Positions 11,850 to 20,640 of a DNA stretch of 64,000 bases are shown here, piece by piece (the first letter of the stretch is position 1; the number at the start of each line of letters is the position of its first letter). The DNA lies in assembly GCF_000219625.1 (NCBI RefSeq), contig NC_018211.1:124001-188000 (forward strand). Reading direction: 5' to 3'. The position numbers and the translations under genes were made by a program. The stretch comes from Zymoseptoria tritici IPO323 (lineage: Eukaryota; Ascomycota; Dothideomycetes; Mycosphaerellales; Mycosphaerellaceae). Below the pieces are notes generated by a model. That model worked only from the letters and a program-made list of their open reading frames with translations, was not told the DNA's origin and did no database searches.

Positions 11850-12499
11850 CTTTTTAAGCTTAATCTACTTATATAGGTATATAAGGATGTTTAACGACTT
11901 AGGTCTAGACAATAGGTCGTTGTATTACTTAGAAAGTATCCTTCTTCTCGTTACGTCGTCTAGCGCAAATATCTTAGTTACGAAGTCTATCTAGCTTACT
12001 AGTGTCCTAGACTAATCGTTAAGGTCGTCTAGGTACGTTAACGGAATAGTCCGGCTAAAGTATTTCTTAAAATCTTCCTTCTTCTTCCTAAACGTCTCGT
12101 AGACGATAGACTCTCTAGTATAGTTCTTTATTTTAGAATCGAAGATAGCCTTATTTTACTACTACTTTATAAAGTTTTAGCTTTCTAGAAGTTAGGTGTC
12201 CGTAAGGCCTAAATCCGTCTTGTTCGGCGTATTTAGGGCCTTTAGTTCTAGAGTCCGGTCTACGGCTATACCGTCTATAACTATTAGGGTTGTCTCTCGT
12301 ATATATTACTATATATAGTTATTAATCGCCGCCGACTTAGTATTTAGGTACTATTCGTCGTACTTAGTTTAATCGGTATAAACGATTTCTCGACGCTTTA
12401 GTCCTATTACGGTTAGAAAACCTAACGAGTCTAGCTTAAGACCTTCTATTGTTGCTTATTAATACGAATTTGTCTTTAATCTTGTTGTTTAAGTCGAAA

Positions 12500-12512
12500 C
12501 CGGGCTTATAAC
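12500..12512 (-). other. Primer-binding site, half-tRNA initiator-Met type
   Basis: Directly inside the 5' LTR the minus strand reads GTTATAAGCCCGG. Reversing one RIP-type change (TAA from TGA) gives GTTATGAGCCCGG, the complement of the anticodon arm of initiator tRNA-Met. Drosophila copia and yeast Ty5 use such a cleaved-tRNA primer. Position and sequence agree; the primer tRNA is inferred. Confidence 0.7.
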
Positions 12513-12750
12513 TATTAATTAAGTAGTGCAATGTAGGGGTAAACTTTAAGATTAAGAAAAACTATATGTTTCTTAAGGTTATCGACCTAAAGACTATATA
12601 GACGCCGTAATTCCAAATACCTAAAAGGGGTTGGTGTCTTATCGCTAATATCCTATAATATCATATAGGACACTAACTACGTAATTAAGCTGTTAGAGTC
12701 AATATCCCTGGTCTTACCCTGTTTTATAAGTCAACGCTAGCAGATCAACA
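12513..12750 (-). repeat. Copia 5' LTR (238 bp), partly spared from RIP
   Basis: It is the partner of 3684-3921. The outer 90 or so bases (about 12660-12750) keep several TCA, TGG and CTG words that are mutated in the other copy, and the terminus is still TGTTGATC on the minus strand. Mutation therefore fades toward this border. Confidence 0.95.
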
Positions 12751-12755
12751 GAAAG
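12751..12755 (+). repeat. Copia target-site duplication, right copy (GAAAG)
   Basis: Second copy of the 5-bp duplication. Sequence from here rightward has normal TG and CA frequencies, so this is also the RIP border. Confidence 0.93.
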
Positions 12756-13811
12756 TGTCTCTACTACAAATTGAAACGCCGGAGTTGCGGTGCAGAGCAA
12801 AGACGAGACCGGTATCTAACCAGCACCGCCTCCTTTATTCGTCAATTACCCCTCCGGATGCACCGGCTGAGTTGTCAGGGGGTTTCTTGTCAACTTGTGG
12901 TCAATCATGATGGCAATGATGGATCGACTGGGACAAGCCTGGCACCTCGACTCTAGCAACTCGAATAATCCTGGCAACCCGGACAGCACCGGAAGCCGCT
13001 TACCTTGACACTTACATCGGATCGGAAGGCCAACTTGTCCGATCGGTGATTTTACATCACTTCAGGCCTATACGGTCAAGAGGTTTCATTGGGAGTAGTT
13101 CTATACAATGACCTCTTAACGACTGCGAGTAACATACGGAAGAGCTGACCGGTTCGCCTCGTTTTGCTTCGTTCAGATCCCTTCAAACCGTACACATCGA
13201 CCATGAACGTGCAGTGGTGGCAGGACGCATCCATGCAGACGTTGAGATCTCCGCAGTCAGGAGACATGCTACTGGCTGCCCTGCGGGACGATTGGCTGTG
13301 CGATATGGCAGTGCTGGTACCGTACTCGAGTTGGGTTCATTGCCGCCGCAAGGACATCGTTCAACCGTTCGCGAGCACCGTTCGGTCAGCACTTTTCCGT
13401 CTTTAACTAAATAGACTGGACTCCTACCGCTACAGCCTCCCCTTCCGCTGCTACTTTACCACTAAATCAAGGCCCACTTTATCCTCTCGCAAACAAAGTG
13501 CCAGAATCTTACCAAACGCCGATAGTTCTACTATACTAACAGATGCGTTTGCTCGATCTCGTAGCTTTGTCTCTCGAAGCAGCGGCGTATGTAGGTTGCT
13601 CCACCGCACCGGATGGAATGAGACCGCAGCATCCTTCACGGATGATGGCCCCTCCATCGGCATATACACGAGCTTTTCAACTTGATGCTATACATCATCT
13701 TTTCACATCTACTCTCAACCAGCTATCAAACACTCGAAAACCCGAACAAAGCCCCTTTTCAACTTTCGCCCTCCCTCCAACCAACGCCACTTCCGAACAA
13801 GATCCCACAAC
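12756..13811. other. Intergenic, no gene recognised
   Basis: Ordinary, unmutated sequence. Frames here are short and overlap one another on both strands without a protein-like composition. The last 130 bases are C-rich leader sequence of the gene that follows. Confidence 0.6.
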
Positions 13812-14522
13812 ATGCCTTCGAACGAGGTTGTTCTACACAGGGACCGAGGTCGCAGTCAATCTCGGCGTGCTGAGGATAATGCGTCCCAAGCTGCCGGTGA
13901 CAATCGCTCCAGCACTCACAACAGCACTCGCTCCAGCCGTCACAATGATAGCACTCGGTCTATCCGGCGTGGTAGCTTGAGGTCCTACATCAGCACAGCT
14001 GTCGCTTCCTTGAGGGCTCTCCGCAGCACGGAGCCCAGCGACGATCGTAACTCCACCGATACTGACGGGACTGAATCGATCGGCCGTGGGAACAGGAGTT
14101 CTTCCAGAGACACTTCTCTCACGTCTCTCCTAGTTCCCAGCAGCGGTCGTGCCAGCGGCAGTCGATATGGAGGCTCCCTCGGGCGGACTCGTTCTGCCCG
14201 CGACGATCATGACAGCTCTTCGATCGGGACTTCTGGAAGCTCTCACCCTGGTAGATCTCTCAACGTCTTTATCATCAACTGCAACAGTGGTGGAAGGCGA
14301 GGATCAACGGCCTTCGAAACACGAGCTTTGCAAATCGACGCACAACTGGCGACGTGCTCAGCAACAAGATCCAAGCAACGTAGCCTTGGCCATGCAGATT
14401 GGCAGCGTGATGGAAGAGGGCGCCCAGTGCGTCCAGGAACATCTGGCAAGTCACGGGGTTCGCTTGGGACTGATGGACTGCCGTGCGCTCGTACGCCATC
14501 AGATGGGAAGATCAGGCGGTGA
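13812..14522 (+). CDS. Ser/Arg-rich low-complexity hypothetical protein
   Basis: A 236-residue frame opens at an ATG in good context (CACAACATGCC) after a C/A-rich leader typical of the transcripts here. The first 150 residues are dominated by Ser, Arg, Asn, Asp and Thr with many Arg-Ser and Ser-Arg pairs, so the region is disordered. I recognise no domain. The 3' end is uncertain: the overlapping +1 frame from about 14290 to 14589 looks more like folded protein (helical, ending Asp-Gly-Phe-Pro-Trp-Arg). Removing a GT-AG segment at 14251-14287 would join the two frames, but 37 nt is very short even for a fungal intron. The stop at 14520-14522 is the unspliced choice. Confidence 0.45.
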   Translation: MPSNEVVLHRDRGRSQSRRAEDNASQAAGDNRSSTHNSTRSSRHNDSTRSIRRGSLRSYISTAVASLRALRSTEPSDDRNSTDTDGTESIGRGNRSSSRDTSLTSLLVPSSGRASGSRYGGSLGRTRSARDDHDSSSIGTSGSSHPGRSLNVFIINCNSGGRRGSTAFETRALQIDAQLATCSATRSKQRSLGHADWQRDGRGRPVRPGTSGKSRGSLGTDGLPCARTPSDGKIRR

Positions 14523-14926
14523 TAATAGACAAGTCAGAGAGCTTTTCGAGGCACTGAGGGATCGGCGCGATGGGTTCCCATGGCGTTGAGTCTGCATGAT
14601 GGAGGGACTTAGGGGAGCTGGAGGGTTGGGGCTAGCTAGCTGCAGCGTTACGGTTATATCATGATTTGACATTCCAAAACACAGAACTCACAAAGATCTG
14701 TACACTATTGAGACGTCCTTTGGAAATTTGAGCCGCCTTGTAAGATCTAGCACTCATATCGAATGCCGTGACCCAATCTCTGAGCAGGTTTGCTTCAACA
14801 TCAGTTTGTCGAATGCCATGCAGCGAGATCGATGTCATCTTGATCTGTATCGTTTGCTGCCGCAACACCAGGCAGACATAGAGTCACGACCAAAGTCAAG
14901 CGACACCATCAGCGGCATACGAAGCA

Positions 14927-14980
14927 GCATGCAACGTATACACAACATCATTCACGGTGGTCTTGCCCTCCCATACATAC
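14927..14980 (+). promoter_or_regulatory. Shared upstream block of the Gly-rich genes, copy 1
   Basis: In order it contains GCATGCA, GTATAC, CATTCACGGTGG and CCCATACATAC, ending about 160 bases before the ATG at 15142. Copies with the same order and similar spacing precede the genes at 18525 and 19636. The last part sits where a TATA element would be expected. Confidence 0.65.
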
Positions 14981-15141
14981 CTGACATTTTGATCCTCGAC
15001 TTGACCTTCTTACACTACAACTCTCTCCACACAAGTTCGCACAATACGATCAAGCACTTCCAAAGCTTCGAGCAAGATCAGAACTTCCCGAACTTCGACC
15101 AACACAAAATTCACGGAACACACACAACACCAATCTTCACG

Positions 15142-15618
15142 ATGCAACCAATGGGAGGCGGCGGCATGGGCGGTAATCCATTCGGAGGAGGCATGGGTGG
15201 TAGTCCCTTCGGCGGTGGAATGGGCGGTGGCATGGGCGGTGGTAGTCCGTTTGGTGGAGGCATGGGCGGCAGTCCATTCGGCGGCGGCATGGGGAGCATG
15301 GGTGGCATGGGCGGCATCGGGGGTGGTATGGGTGGTGTTGGAATGATAAACGGTCAAATAATCGATCCAGCTCAGGTCCAACGCCTGATGATATTGCGCG
15401 ACCAGCTGCGTGCTCGGCGCGCTCAGCGAGAAGCTTCAATGGGCGGCTTGGGTGGAGGTATGGGGGGCATGGGAGGCGGAATGGGAGGTATGGGAGGCGG
15501 GTTCGGAGGCATGGGAGGAGGTTTCGGAGGGATGGGGGGAGGCTTTGGAGGAATGGGTGGTATGGGTCCTGGTATGGGTGGTGGTTCCGGTGGAACGGGA
15601 GGAAATCCATGGAACTGA
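15142..15618 (+). CDS. Gly/Met-rich repeat protein, paralogue 1 of 3
   Basis: A 158-residue protein built almost wholly of Gly-Gly-Gly-Met-Gly-Gly and Pro-Phe-Gly-Gly repeats. A single non-repetitive helical segment lies at about residues 65-95 (Asp-Pro-Ala-Gln-Val-Gln-Arg-Leu, then Arg/Ala-rich). It ends Gly-Gly-Asn-Pro-Trp-Asn. The ATG at 15142 is chosen because the paralogues begin the same way (Met, then an aromatic/Pro residue and a Gly-Gly-Gly-Met-Gly-Gly run) and because the upstream block is at matching distance. The frame is open further upstream, but that part reads like 5' leader. No signal peptide or membrane segment. Function unknown; composition suggests a disordered, possibly self-associating or RNA-associated protein. 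Confidence 0.7.
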   Translation: MQPMGGGGMGGNPFGGGMGGSPFGGGMGGGMGGGSPFGGGMGGSPFGGGMGSMGGMGGIGGGMGGVGMINGQIIDPAQVQRLMILRDQLRARRAQREASMGGLGGGMGGMGGGMGGMGGGFGGMGGGFGGMGGGFGGMGGMGPGMGGGSGGTGGNPWN

Positions 15619-17022
15619 ACCATGAGACGGTCTTGTGTTGGAAGACAATGACTGAGAGTCTTTAGCGTTCTTGGATTGCGTTGCGAGTAGGTAGTCGTTT
15701 CCATCTTCCATTTTCCGACGATACTGCCTCAATATCGCCCACCTCGAATGTTTCTCTCGATTCAAGGTGATCATCGCTTCTCAGCCAGCAGAATCCATCA
15801 GGAAGGCTCACACCGGCAGATCGGTCTCCAGCCTCCCACCCTGTCACCGTCGAACAGCCCGGTTTTGGGCCATACCAGCTGATTGACCGGACTCAACGGA
15901 CCGGTCCTTCGATCGAAGCCCGGAGAGCCCGAGGTGATCGGTCCGTGGCTCCACGCGTTCTGTCGCGGCAAAGAGTCCGGTTGGAAGAAGACCATTCTCG
16001 AAAGGGAATCTTGGTTACCGAGAAGGCGACAAGGCTCTAGAGAGTCTTTGGACAGATAAGCACATTACACCAGCCTGTCATCTGCAGCCTGATGCATTAG
16101 CGATTTGATCACTTCTCGTGTAGGAACATGCAACTCAGTCGCAAGATCACGAGGTCCAGGCAGTTCAACTTGTAGGTTGGTGCCTGAGGCTCAAGTCACC
16201 TGACTTGGACCCCATCTCGTAAGGTACCAGGTACCTCGTATATAGCCTGATGAGGTATTTCCCTCACTCATATCCAATCATCAATTTTTCCGCTTTGACA
16301 TCAAGGTAGACATCCTTCGAAGGTCGATCCAGCAGGATACTCCCTTGCGGTGGAGGGTATAGACGAGTGCGCTACATGCTGGGAAGCGTCCAGCGGTTCT
16401 CCCTGTCTTCGGAGATGGGCACGGAGACAGGCGAGAAGAGGACAAGGCTCCGTAGTCGAGAGCCGAAGAGGCAGGTGGAGTAAGAATTGAATGAGGGGGG
16501 TGTGGGTCCTTCGGGTAATGGCAGAATGATCCGATAGAGGCACACCGAGTGTCACATTCTCCTCTACTCTACACGAAACGCTAATCGTTCTACATAGAAT
16601 GCCAGAATCCAGCCTAGCCGTACGTTCTAAACGTATTGAGCACAACGAGTGGATCTCCGACAGCTCGTTTAGGCAGGTAGTCTGGCAGTAGTGGCGGTCC
16701 ATGCAGTGCCCGTGTTAGAAATAGAAGGACTATATCGGGAGACACAGGACCTAAAGATATAGCTCGAAAGAAAGAGACGGAAATTACGTCGTCTATCTCG
16801 GGCTAAGGTATTCTATCAATATACACACGACAGGGATATAACCCTATAGGTGGAATTTCGCAACTAATCTACATGGTGCCAGAGTCCAGAGTACGGTAGT
16901 GCAGATGCACTGTGGTTCTCGGTCGAAGGAACACAACATGGAGAGCATGGCAGATGTACAAAGGGCGAAGACTGCCCTGCAGAACTTTACTCCGATACTG
17001 CACCAACATCCAGGACGACAAC
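15619..17022. other. Intergenic, possible solo LTR
   Basis: About 1.4 kb without a recognisable gene. It contains palindromic KpnI-like GGTACC pairs near 16221-16232. A 165-bp segment (16711-16875) that looks like a small solo LTR lies close to the arabinanase start. Confidence 0.5.
16711..16875. repeat. Candidate solo LTR remnant
   Basis: A segment beginning CGTGTTAGAAATAG and ending AATCTACATG, with GTGCC directly on both sides (16706-16710 and 16876-16880). The TGTTAG start, the near-inverted end and the 5-bp flanking repeat fit a solo LTR, but the ends are not perfect and no internal copy is present in the window for comparison. Confidence 0.25.
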
Positions 17023-17982
17023 ATGGTGTCTCTCCGCACCCTTCTCGCCGGCAGCATCCTCGCCATCGGCGCACTGGCAGCATCTCTCGAGAAGCGAGCC
17101 GTCAACCCTGGCGTAGTCAAAGGCGATACTTTCATTCACGATCCAACAGTCGTCAAGAAGCCCGATGGCACCTATCTTGCCGCATTCACAGCCAACGGCA
17201 TCGGTCTGAAGACCTCCACCGACCGCACCACCTGGAAAGATGTCGGAGCTGCCTTCCCAAACGGCGCCGCTTGGACAACCACTTACACCAAAGGTGACAA
17301 GAACCTATGGGCGCCCGACCTATCCTACCACAACGGCCAATATTACATGTACTACTCGGCATCCAGCTTCGGCACCTCCAGGTCCGCCATCTTCCTTGCC
17401 ACGAGCAAGACCGGCGCCTCTGGCTCATGGACCGACGCCGGCCGTGTCATCGAGTCCTTCGACAACAGCAATTTCAACGCCATCGACCCGAACCTCTACG
17501 TCGCAACCGACGGTAAATGGTGGCTTTCCTTCGGCTCCTTCTGGGGCGGCCTCAAACTTGTCGAGCTCAACCCTTCAACTGGAAAGCCTCTCAACGCAAA
17601 CAACCTCGTCTCCATCGCCGCCCGCCCCAACGCCGGCGGCGCGATCGAGGCGCCTGTCATCACCAAGCACGGCAACTACTTCTATCTCTGGGCTGCTTTC
17701 GACAAGTGCTGCTTGGGTGTCGATAGCACTTACCGCACCATGGTTGGTCGCTCGACGAGCATCACTGGCCCGTACGTTGACAAAGCTGGCGTGTCGATGA
17801 TGAATGGTGGTGGTACGCAGCTTCTTGCTAGTCATGGAGATATTCATGGACCGGGACATCCTGCTGTTTTCACTGATAGTGATGCTGACGTGCTTGTTTA
17901 CCATTATTACAACGCGCAGGGAACGGCTCAATTGGGCATCAACCTTATTCGTTACGACAATGGCTGGCCTACTGTCTACTGA
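17023..17982 (+). CDS. abnA: Secreted endo-1,5-alpha-L-arabinanase (GH43)
   Basis: Cleaves internal alpha-1,5 links in the arabinan side chains of pectin; secreted. The 319-residue protein has a signal peptide (residues 1-20, ending Leu-Ala-Ala) followed by a Lys-Arg Kex2-type site at 24-25. The five-bladed GH43 fold is shown by the catalytic base Asp40 in His-Asp-Pro-Thr, the modulating Asp155 in Ala-Ile-Asp-Pro-Asn-Leu and the acid Glu209 in Ile-Glu-Ala-Pro. The length equals that of Aspergillus AbnA (about 321). I start at 17023 because it begins the signal peptide; the frame continues upstream without support. Intronless. It sits between two Gly-rich paralogues but has no obvious link to them. 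Confidence 0.93.
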   Translation: MVSLRTLLAGSILAIGALAASLEKRAVNPGVVKGDTFIHDPTVVKKPDGTYLAAFTANGIGLKTSTDRTTWKDVGAAFPNGAAWTTTYTKGDKNLWAPDLSYHNGQYYMYYSASSFGTSRSAIFLATSKTGASGSWTDAGRVIESFDNSNFNAIDPNLYVATDGKWWLSFGSFWGGLKLVELNPSTGKPLNANNLVSIAARPNAGGAIEAPVITKHGNYFYLWAAFDKCCLGVDSTYRTMVGRSTSITGPYVDKAGVSMMNGGGTQLLASHGDIHGPGHPAVFTDSDADVLVYHYYNAQGTAQLGINLIRYDNGWPTVY

Positions 17983-18308
17983 AGCGTCTGAGGTCTCATG
18001 CTTGTGGTTAATTGAACCAACGAGGGACACTGCATTTGGAAGCGGGCACAGCAGGTGGTTCTGGCGCTGAAAGCACTGAGCAGAAATGCTCCAACCATCG
18101 TTTAGCCATCGCAATGTCACGCTCTATTCAAAATCGTGGTGATCCAAGTTTCACGCTCTGCTCGCAAGGTGCGCATGCATCTTGCCGTTTGCTCGTCACC
18201 GTCGCTGTTCAACGCCATCGCAAGATATGTGCTTGCTGGATCGTGATGCTCCCAAAAGCATGTTCCGAGGTCAGTTGCATAAACCTGCTGCGGTTTGCAA
18301 GAGACTGG
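17983..18308. other. Intergenic between arabinanase and Gly-rich gene 2
   Basis: About 325 bases with no frame of interest; the 3' trailer of the arabinanase and the distal promoter of the next gene. Confidence 0.5.
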
Positions 18309-18366
18309 TGCATCATTCACTGTATACACAGTATCCTTCACCGGAGGTTGAACTTCCCTCATATAG
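18309..18366 (+). promoter_or_regulatory. Shared upstream block of the Gly-rich genes, copy 2
   Basis: It contains CATCATTCACTGTATACAC, then CCTTCACCGGAGG, then CTTCCCTCATATAG, and ends about 160 bases before the ATG at 18525, the same layout as at the other two genes. A GTTTGCAAG word just upstream (about 18295) also recurs upstream of copy 3. Confidence 0.65.
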
Positions 18367-18524
18367 CGCCCAGTGCTCATTTCAACTCATTCTTTCCTCT
18401 CATTCTCTTTCCACACAGCCTCTTCATACCAAGTCACAGCCATCTTGCAAGCTCTCGGTACACTCACCCCAAACATCAGCACGAATCGACCTCCAAACGA
18501 CGAATCCAATCCTTCATCCCCAAC

Positions 18525-19073
18525 ATGTTCGCCTTCGGAGGTGGAATGGGCGGCAACATGCTCGAAATCCAACTTGAACAACTCGAGCAACAGCTCGACC
18601 ACATGTACGATATCATGATGATGGGCTACGGAAACATGATGCTTGTACAACAATTCCAGATGCTGGACCAACAGGCAGACATGCTGTATGATCAAATCGT
18701 GACCCAGCAGCAGCCGCAAGGTCCAGGTCTGGCAACTCAGCTGGGAATGGGAGGCGGTCAGAGAGGTGCAGAAGGCGGTGGAGCGGATAGTGGCGGAGAC
18801 GGTGGCGGTGGTGATCCAGGGCTCGCGGCTATGTTGAATATGGCTCGTGGAGGAGGCGGCGTCGGTGGAGGACAGGCTCGCGGCCGAGCTGCGGCTCAAG
18901 CGCCGGCTACCAGGACCAGGACTCGGACCAATGCCAGCAGAGGACGTGGTGGCCGCGGTGGTCGCGGTGGCCGTGGTGGTCGCGGAGGTGGAGGACAAGG
19001 AGGCGGTACGGGAGGCGCTGGCTCTCGGGATGCTCAGGAGTATGACCACGAGCTTCCAGATTGGAACTTCTGA
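18525..19073 (+). CDS. Gly-rich protein with RGG repeats, paralogue 2 of 3
   Basis: A 182-residue protein. Residues 1-11 are a Gly-Gly-Gly-Met-Gly-Gly-type start. Residues 12-65 form an amphipathic, Gln/Met/Leu-rich helical segment, likely a coiled coil (Leu-Glu-Gln-Leu-Glu-Gln-Gln-Leu). Gly-Pro-Gly-Leu-Ala-Thr follows near residue 70, then a Gly-rich region. A run of Arg-Gly-Gly repeats at about 140-160 is typical of RNA-binding, arginine-methylated proteins. The end is acidic and aromatic (Asp-Trp-Asn-Phe). No signal peptide or membrane segment. Start chosen by paralogue alignment and CAACATG context. It is closest to paralogue 3 through the helical segment and the Gly-Pro-Gly-Leu-Ala-Thr block. 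Function unknown. Confidence 0.72.
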   Translation: MFAFGGGMGGNMLEIQLEQLEQQLDHMYDIMMMGYGNMMLVQQFQMLDQQADMLYDQIVTQQQPQGPGLATQLGMGGGQRGAEGGGADSGGDGGGGDPGLAAMLNMARGGGGVGGGQARGRAAAQAPATRTRTRTNASRGRGGRGGRGGRGGRGGGGQGGGTGGAGSRDAQEYDHELPDWNF

Positions 19074-19452
19074 TGTGGACCTTGTGAGGCCGGCATTTTT
19101 CGAGCTATCTGAGCGTTTGAGTATGTAGCATTGTTCAATGAGAAGTGTCAATCGATATGATCTCTCCTGCTCTGGTAGAAGGAGCCTTGACTTGTACAGA
19201 TTTGTGAGGTATGGATTTCCTTCTGAACATCAAACCATGTCAGCATCGTTGATCCATTCAGTTCCGCATGACACATACCCAAACTCTCATTGACGACTCA
19301 CCACGCCCACACAAATGCATATGACCTCCGTCTCCATGCCAGGTGAGATGATCTCGATGCTGTTCGTATTCGCATGTTTGCTGAATCCGGCTCAGATCTG
19401 TTTGCAAAGGTCACGGCATATAGCTGCGACATCATTCACTGGGAAAAAGTCA
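19074..19452. other. Intergenic between Gly-rich genes 2 and 3
   Basis: About 380 bases holding the trailer of gene 2 and the distal promoter of gene 3. No gene seen. Confidence 0.5.
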
Positions 19453-19504
19453 GCATGCACTGTATACGAAGCACCATTCACGGAGGCAATACTTTCCATA
19501 TATG
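19453..19504 (+). promoter_or_regulatory. Shared upstream block of the Gly-rich genes, copy 3
   Basis: It contains GCATGCACTGTATAC, then CATTCACGGAGG, then CTTTCCATATATGCC, about 130 bases before the ATG at 19636. It combines the GCATGCA of copy 1 with the CACTGTATAC of copy 2. Confidence 0.65.
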
Positions 19505-19635
19505 CCGGACACCTCGTCGCAGAACTCTTTCCTCCATCACTCTACTTCCAGCCTTCTCACAACTGCAAAGCCCAAAGCATTCCACACACCTTCAACAATA
19601 ATCAACATCAACCACACTCAATTCAACTTTCAAAC

Positions 19636-20346
19636 ATGCTTCCTTTCGGAGGAGGATTCGGCGGCGGCATGGGAGCTTTCGGCGGCGGCGGCGGCATGAA
19701 CCCTCTCGGAGGTGGAATGAACCAACCCGGAGGAGGAGGCGGGCTCGAAGCCCAACTGGCCCAGATCGACCACCAAATCGATCGTATCTGGAACCGCGGT
19801 ATGGAGAGGGGCTACATGACCATGGCGACTTACCAGCGGTACATGAGGCTCTGCAATGAGGGCGACCAGCTGGAGCAGTACATCATGATGCAGCAGCAGC
19901 AGCAGCCGCAACAACAGCAGCAGGGTCCCGGCCTGGCTACTATGCTCGGTTTTGGTCGTGGTCAGGGACAAGGCGGTGCGGCTGGGGCAGCTGCTGGAGG
20001 AGGACAGCCCGGTCAAGGCCAGGGCGGTCCTGCTGGAGGAGCTGCAGGAGGCTTCGCTGCAGGTGGAGCGGCTCCTCCAACTAGAGCTCAATGCGCAGCG
20101 ACGATGCGAAACTTGGTCCGTGGAGGGGGAGGCGGCGGACAGTTCGACTTTGGCGCTGGTGCTGGAGCTCAGCAGCAGCCGCAGCCGCCAGCGCCGGGAG
20201 GCGGAGCGGGCGGAGCTGGTGGGCAAGGAAGCGGACGCGGTGGTGGAGAAAGCAGACGCGGCGGAGGTGGTGGAGGCGGTGGAGGCGGTGGTGGAGGGGA
20301 ATATGATCCCAACGTCCTGGGAGATATCTTTGCACCGTGGAATTAG
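19636..20346 (+). CDS. Gly/Gln-rich protein, paralogue 3 of 3
   Basis: A 236-residue protein. The Gly-Gly-Gly-Phe/Met start covers residues 1-36. A helical segment at about 37-90 (Glu-Ala-Gln-Leu-Ala-Gln-Ile-Asp, then Met/Tyr/Arg-rich) is followed by a polyglutamine tract (about 92-104). Gly-Pro-Gly-Leu-Ala-Thr comes next, then about 110 residues of Gly/Ala/Gln and a pure Gly run before the end (Phe-Ala-Pro-Trp-Asn). The Trp-Asn end matches paralogue 1 exactly and paralogue 2 nearly. The layout suggests a disordered, aggregation-prone protein with a short helical oligomerisation module. It ends 294 bases from the convergent P450. Function unknown. Confidence 0.72.
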   Translation: MLPFGGGFGGGMGAFGGGGGMNPLGGGMNQPGGGGGLEAQLAQIDHQIDRIWNRGMERGYMTMATYQRYMRLCNEGDQLEQYIMMQQQQQPQQQQQGPGLATMLGFGRGQGQGGAAGAAAGGGQPGQGQGGPAGGAAGGFAAGGAAPPTRAQCAATMRNLVRGGGGGGQFDFGAGAGAQQQPQPPAPGGGAGGAGGQGSGRGGGESRRGGGGGGGGGGGGGEYDPNVLGDIFAPWN

Positions 20347-20640
20347 CTCCTGATGTGAGATTTGGCTTGAAACCTTCATGCCTGCTATTTGAGCGGCTTT
20401 TGGCGTTTCTTGATACTTCTGCGAGTCCGTAAATGAATCTCATCATCTTGTCTGGCTTACCCCGATGGCAAGTGCATTCTCTTGTCGAGTTTTCACTAGG
20501 AGGCCAAATGTAAGCATACCTGATCAAGTAAAGCTCTTCGCAATAAGTCGAAAAGCTACTGTTTGATGAGCGGAGATACAACGATCGATAACTTGGAGGA
20601 CCGCCGACTACGCAGCATTGGCAAACAACAGCATCCATCA

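Larger units (their letters stand above)
10781..12480 (-). pseudogene. Copia gag region, RIP-inactivated and interrupted
   Basis: By position between the primer-binding site and pol this is the gag part of the element. It is broken by the unmutated 749-bp insertion at 11088-11836. After removing that insert about 0.9 kb remains, a normal gag size. I could not read a clean Cys-Cys-His-Cys zinc knuckle; a degraded candidate lies near 10620-10670. The assignment is mainly positional. Confidence 0.55.
3684..12750 (-). mobile_element. Complete, RIP-inactivated Copia LTR retrotransposon
   Basis: The element is bounded by 238-bp LTRs and a 5-bp duplication and is read on the minus strand, so its 5' end is at 12750. 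Going leftward it has the 5' LTR, a primer-binding site, a gag region interrupted by a 749-bp insertion, then integrase, reverse transcriptase and RNase H, an extra 808-codon frame, a polypurine tract and the 3' LTR. Integrase before reverse transcriptase is the Ty1/copia order. At 9067 bp it is longer than the usual 5-6 kb; the SINE-like insertion and the extra frame explain the excess. Stop codons from RIP-type transitions interrupt every coding frame, so it cannot encode its own proteins. The flank to its right (from 12756) is unmutated. Confidence 0.95.

Noticed and set aside
11186..11994. Several frames of 60-130 codons on both strands around the SINE-like insertion
   Set aside because: They overlap one another on opposite strands, cross the insertion borders and include simple repeats; no protein-like conservation is visible.
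13543..13980. 145-codon plus-strand frame overlapping the start of the Ser/Arg-rich gene
   Set aside because: It overlaps in another frame and mostly covers the leader; the ATG at 13812 has the better context.
14251..14287. 37-nt GT-AG intron joining the Ser/Arg-rich frame to a second frame ending at 14589
   Set aside because: The frame arithmetic works and the downstream frame looks protein-like, but 37 nt is shorter than typical fungal introns; recorded only as an alternative.
15010..15774. Pro-, His-, Thr- and Ser-rich minus-strand frames opposite the Gly-rich gene
   Set aside because: They are the complement of Gly/Met codon repeats. The plus strand has the promoter block, the start context and the conserved Trp-Asn end.
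18387..20379. Long Ser/Thr-rich minus-strand frames opposite Gly-rich genes 2 and 3
   Set aside because: Same explanation: antisense of Gly/Arg/Gln repeats.
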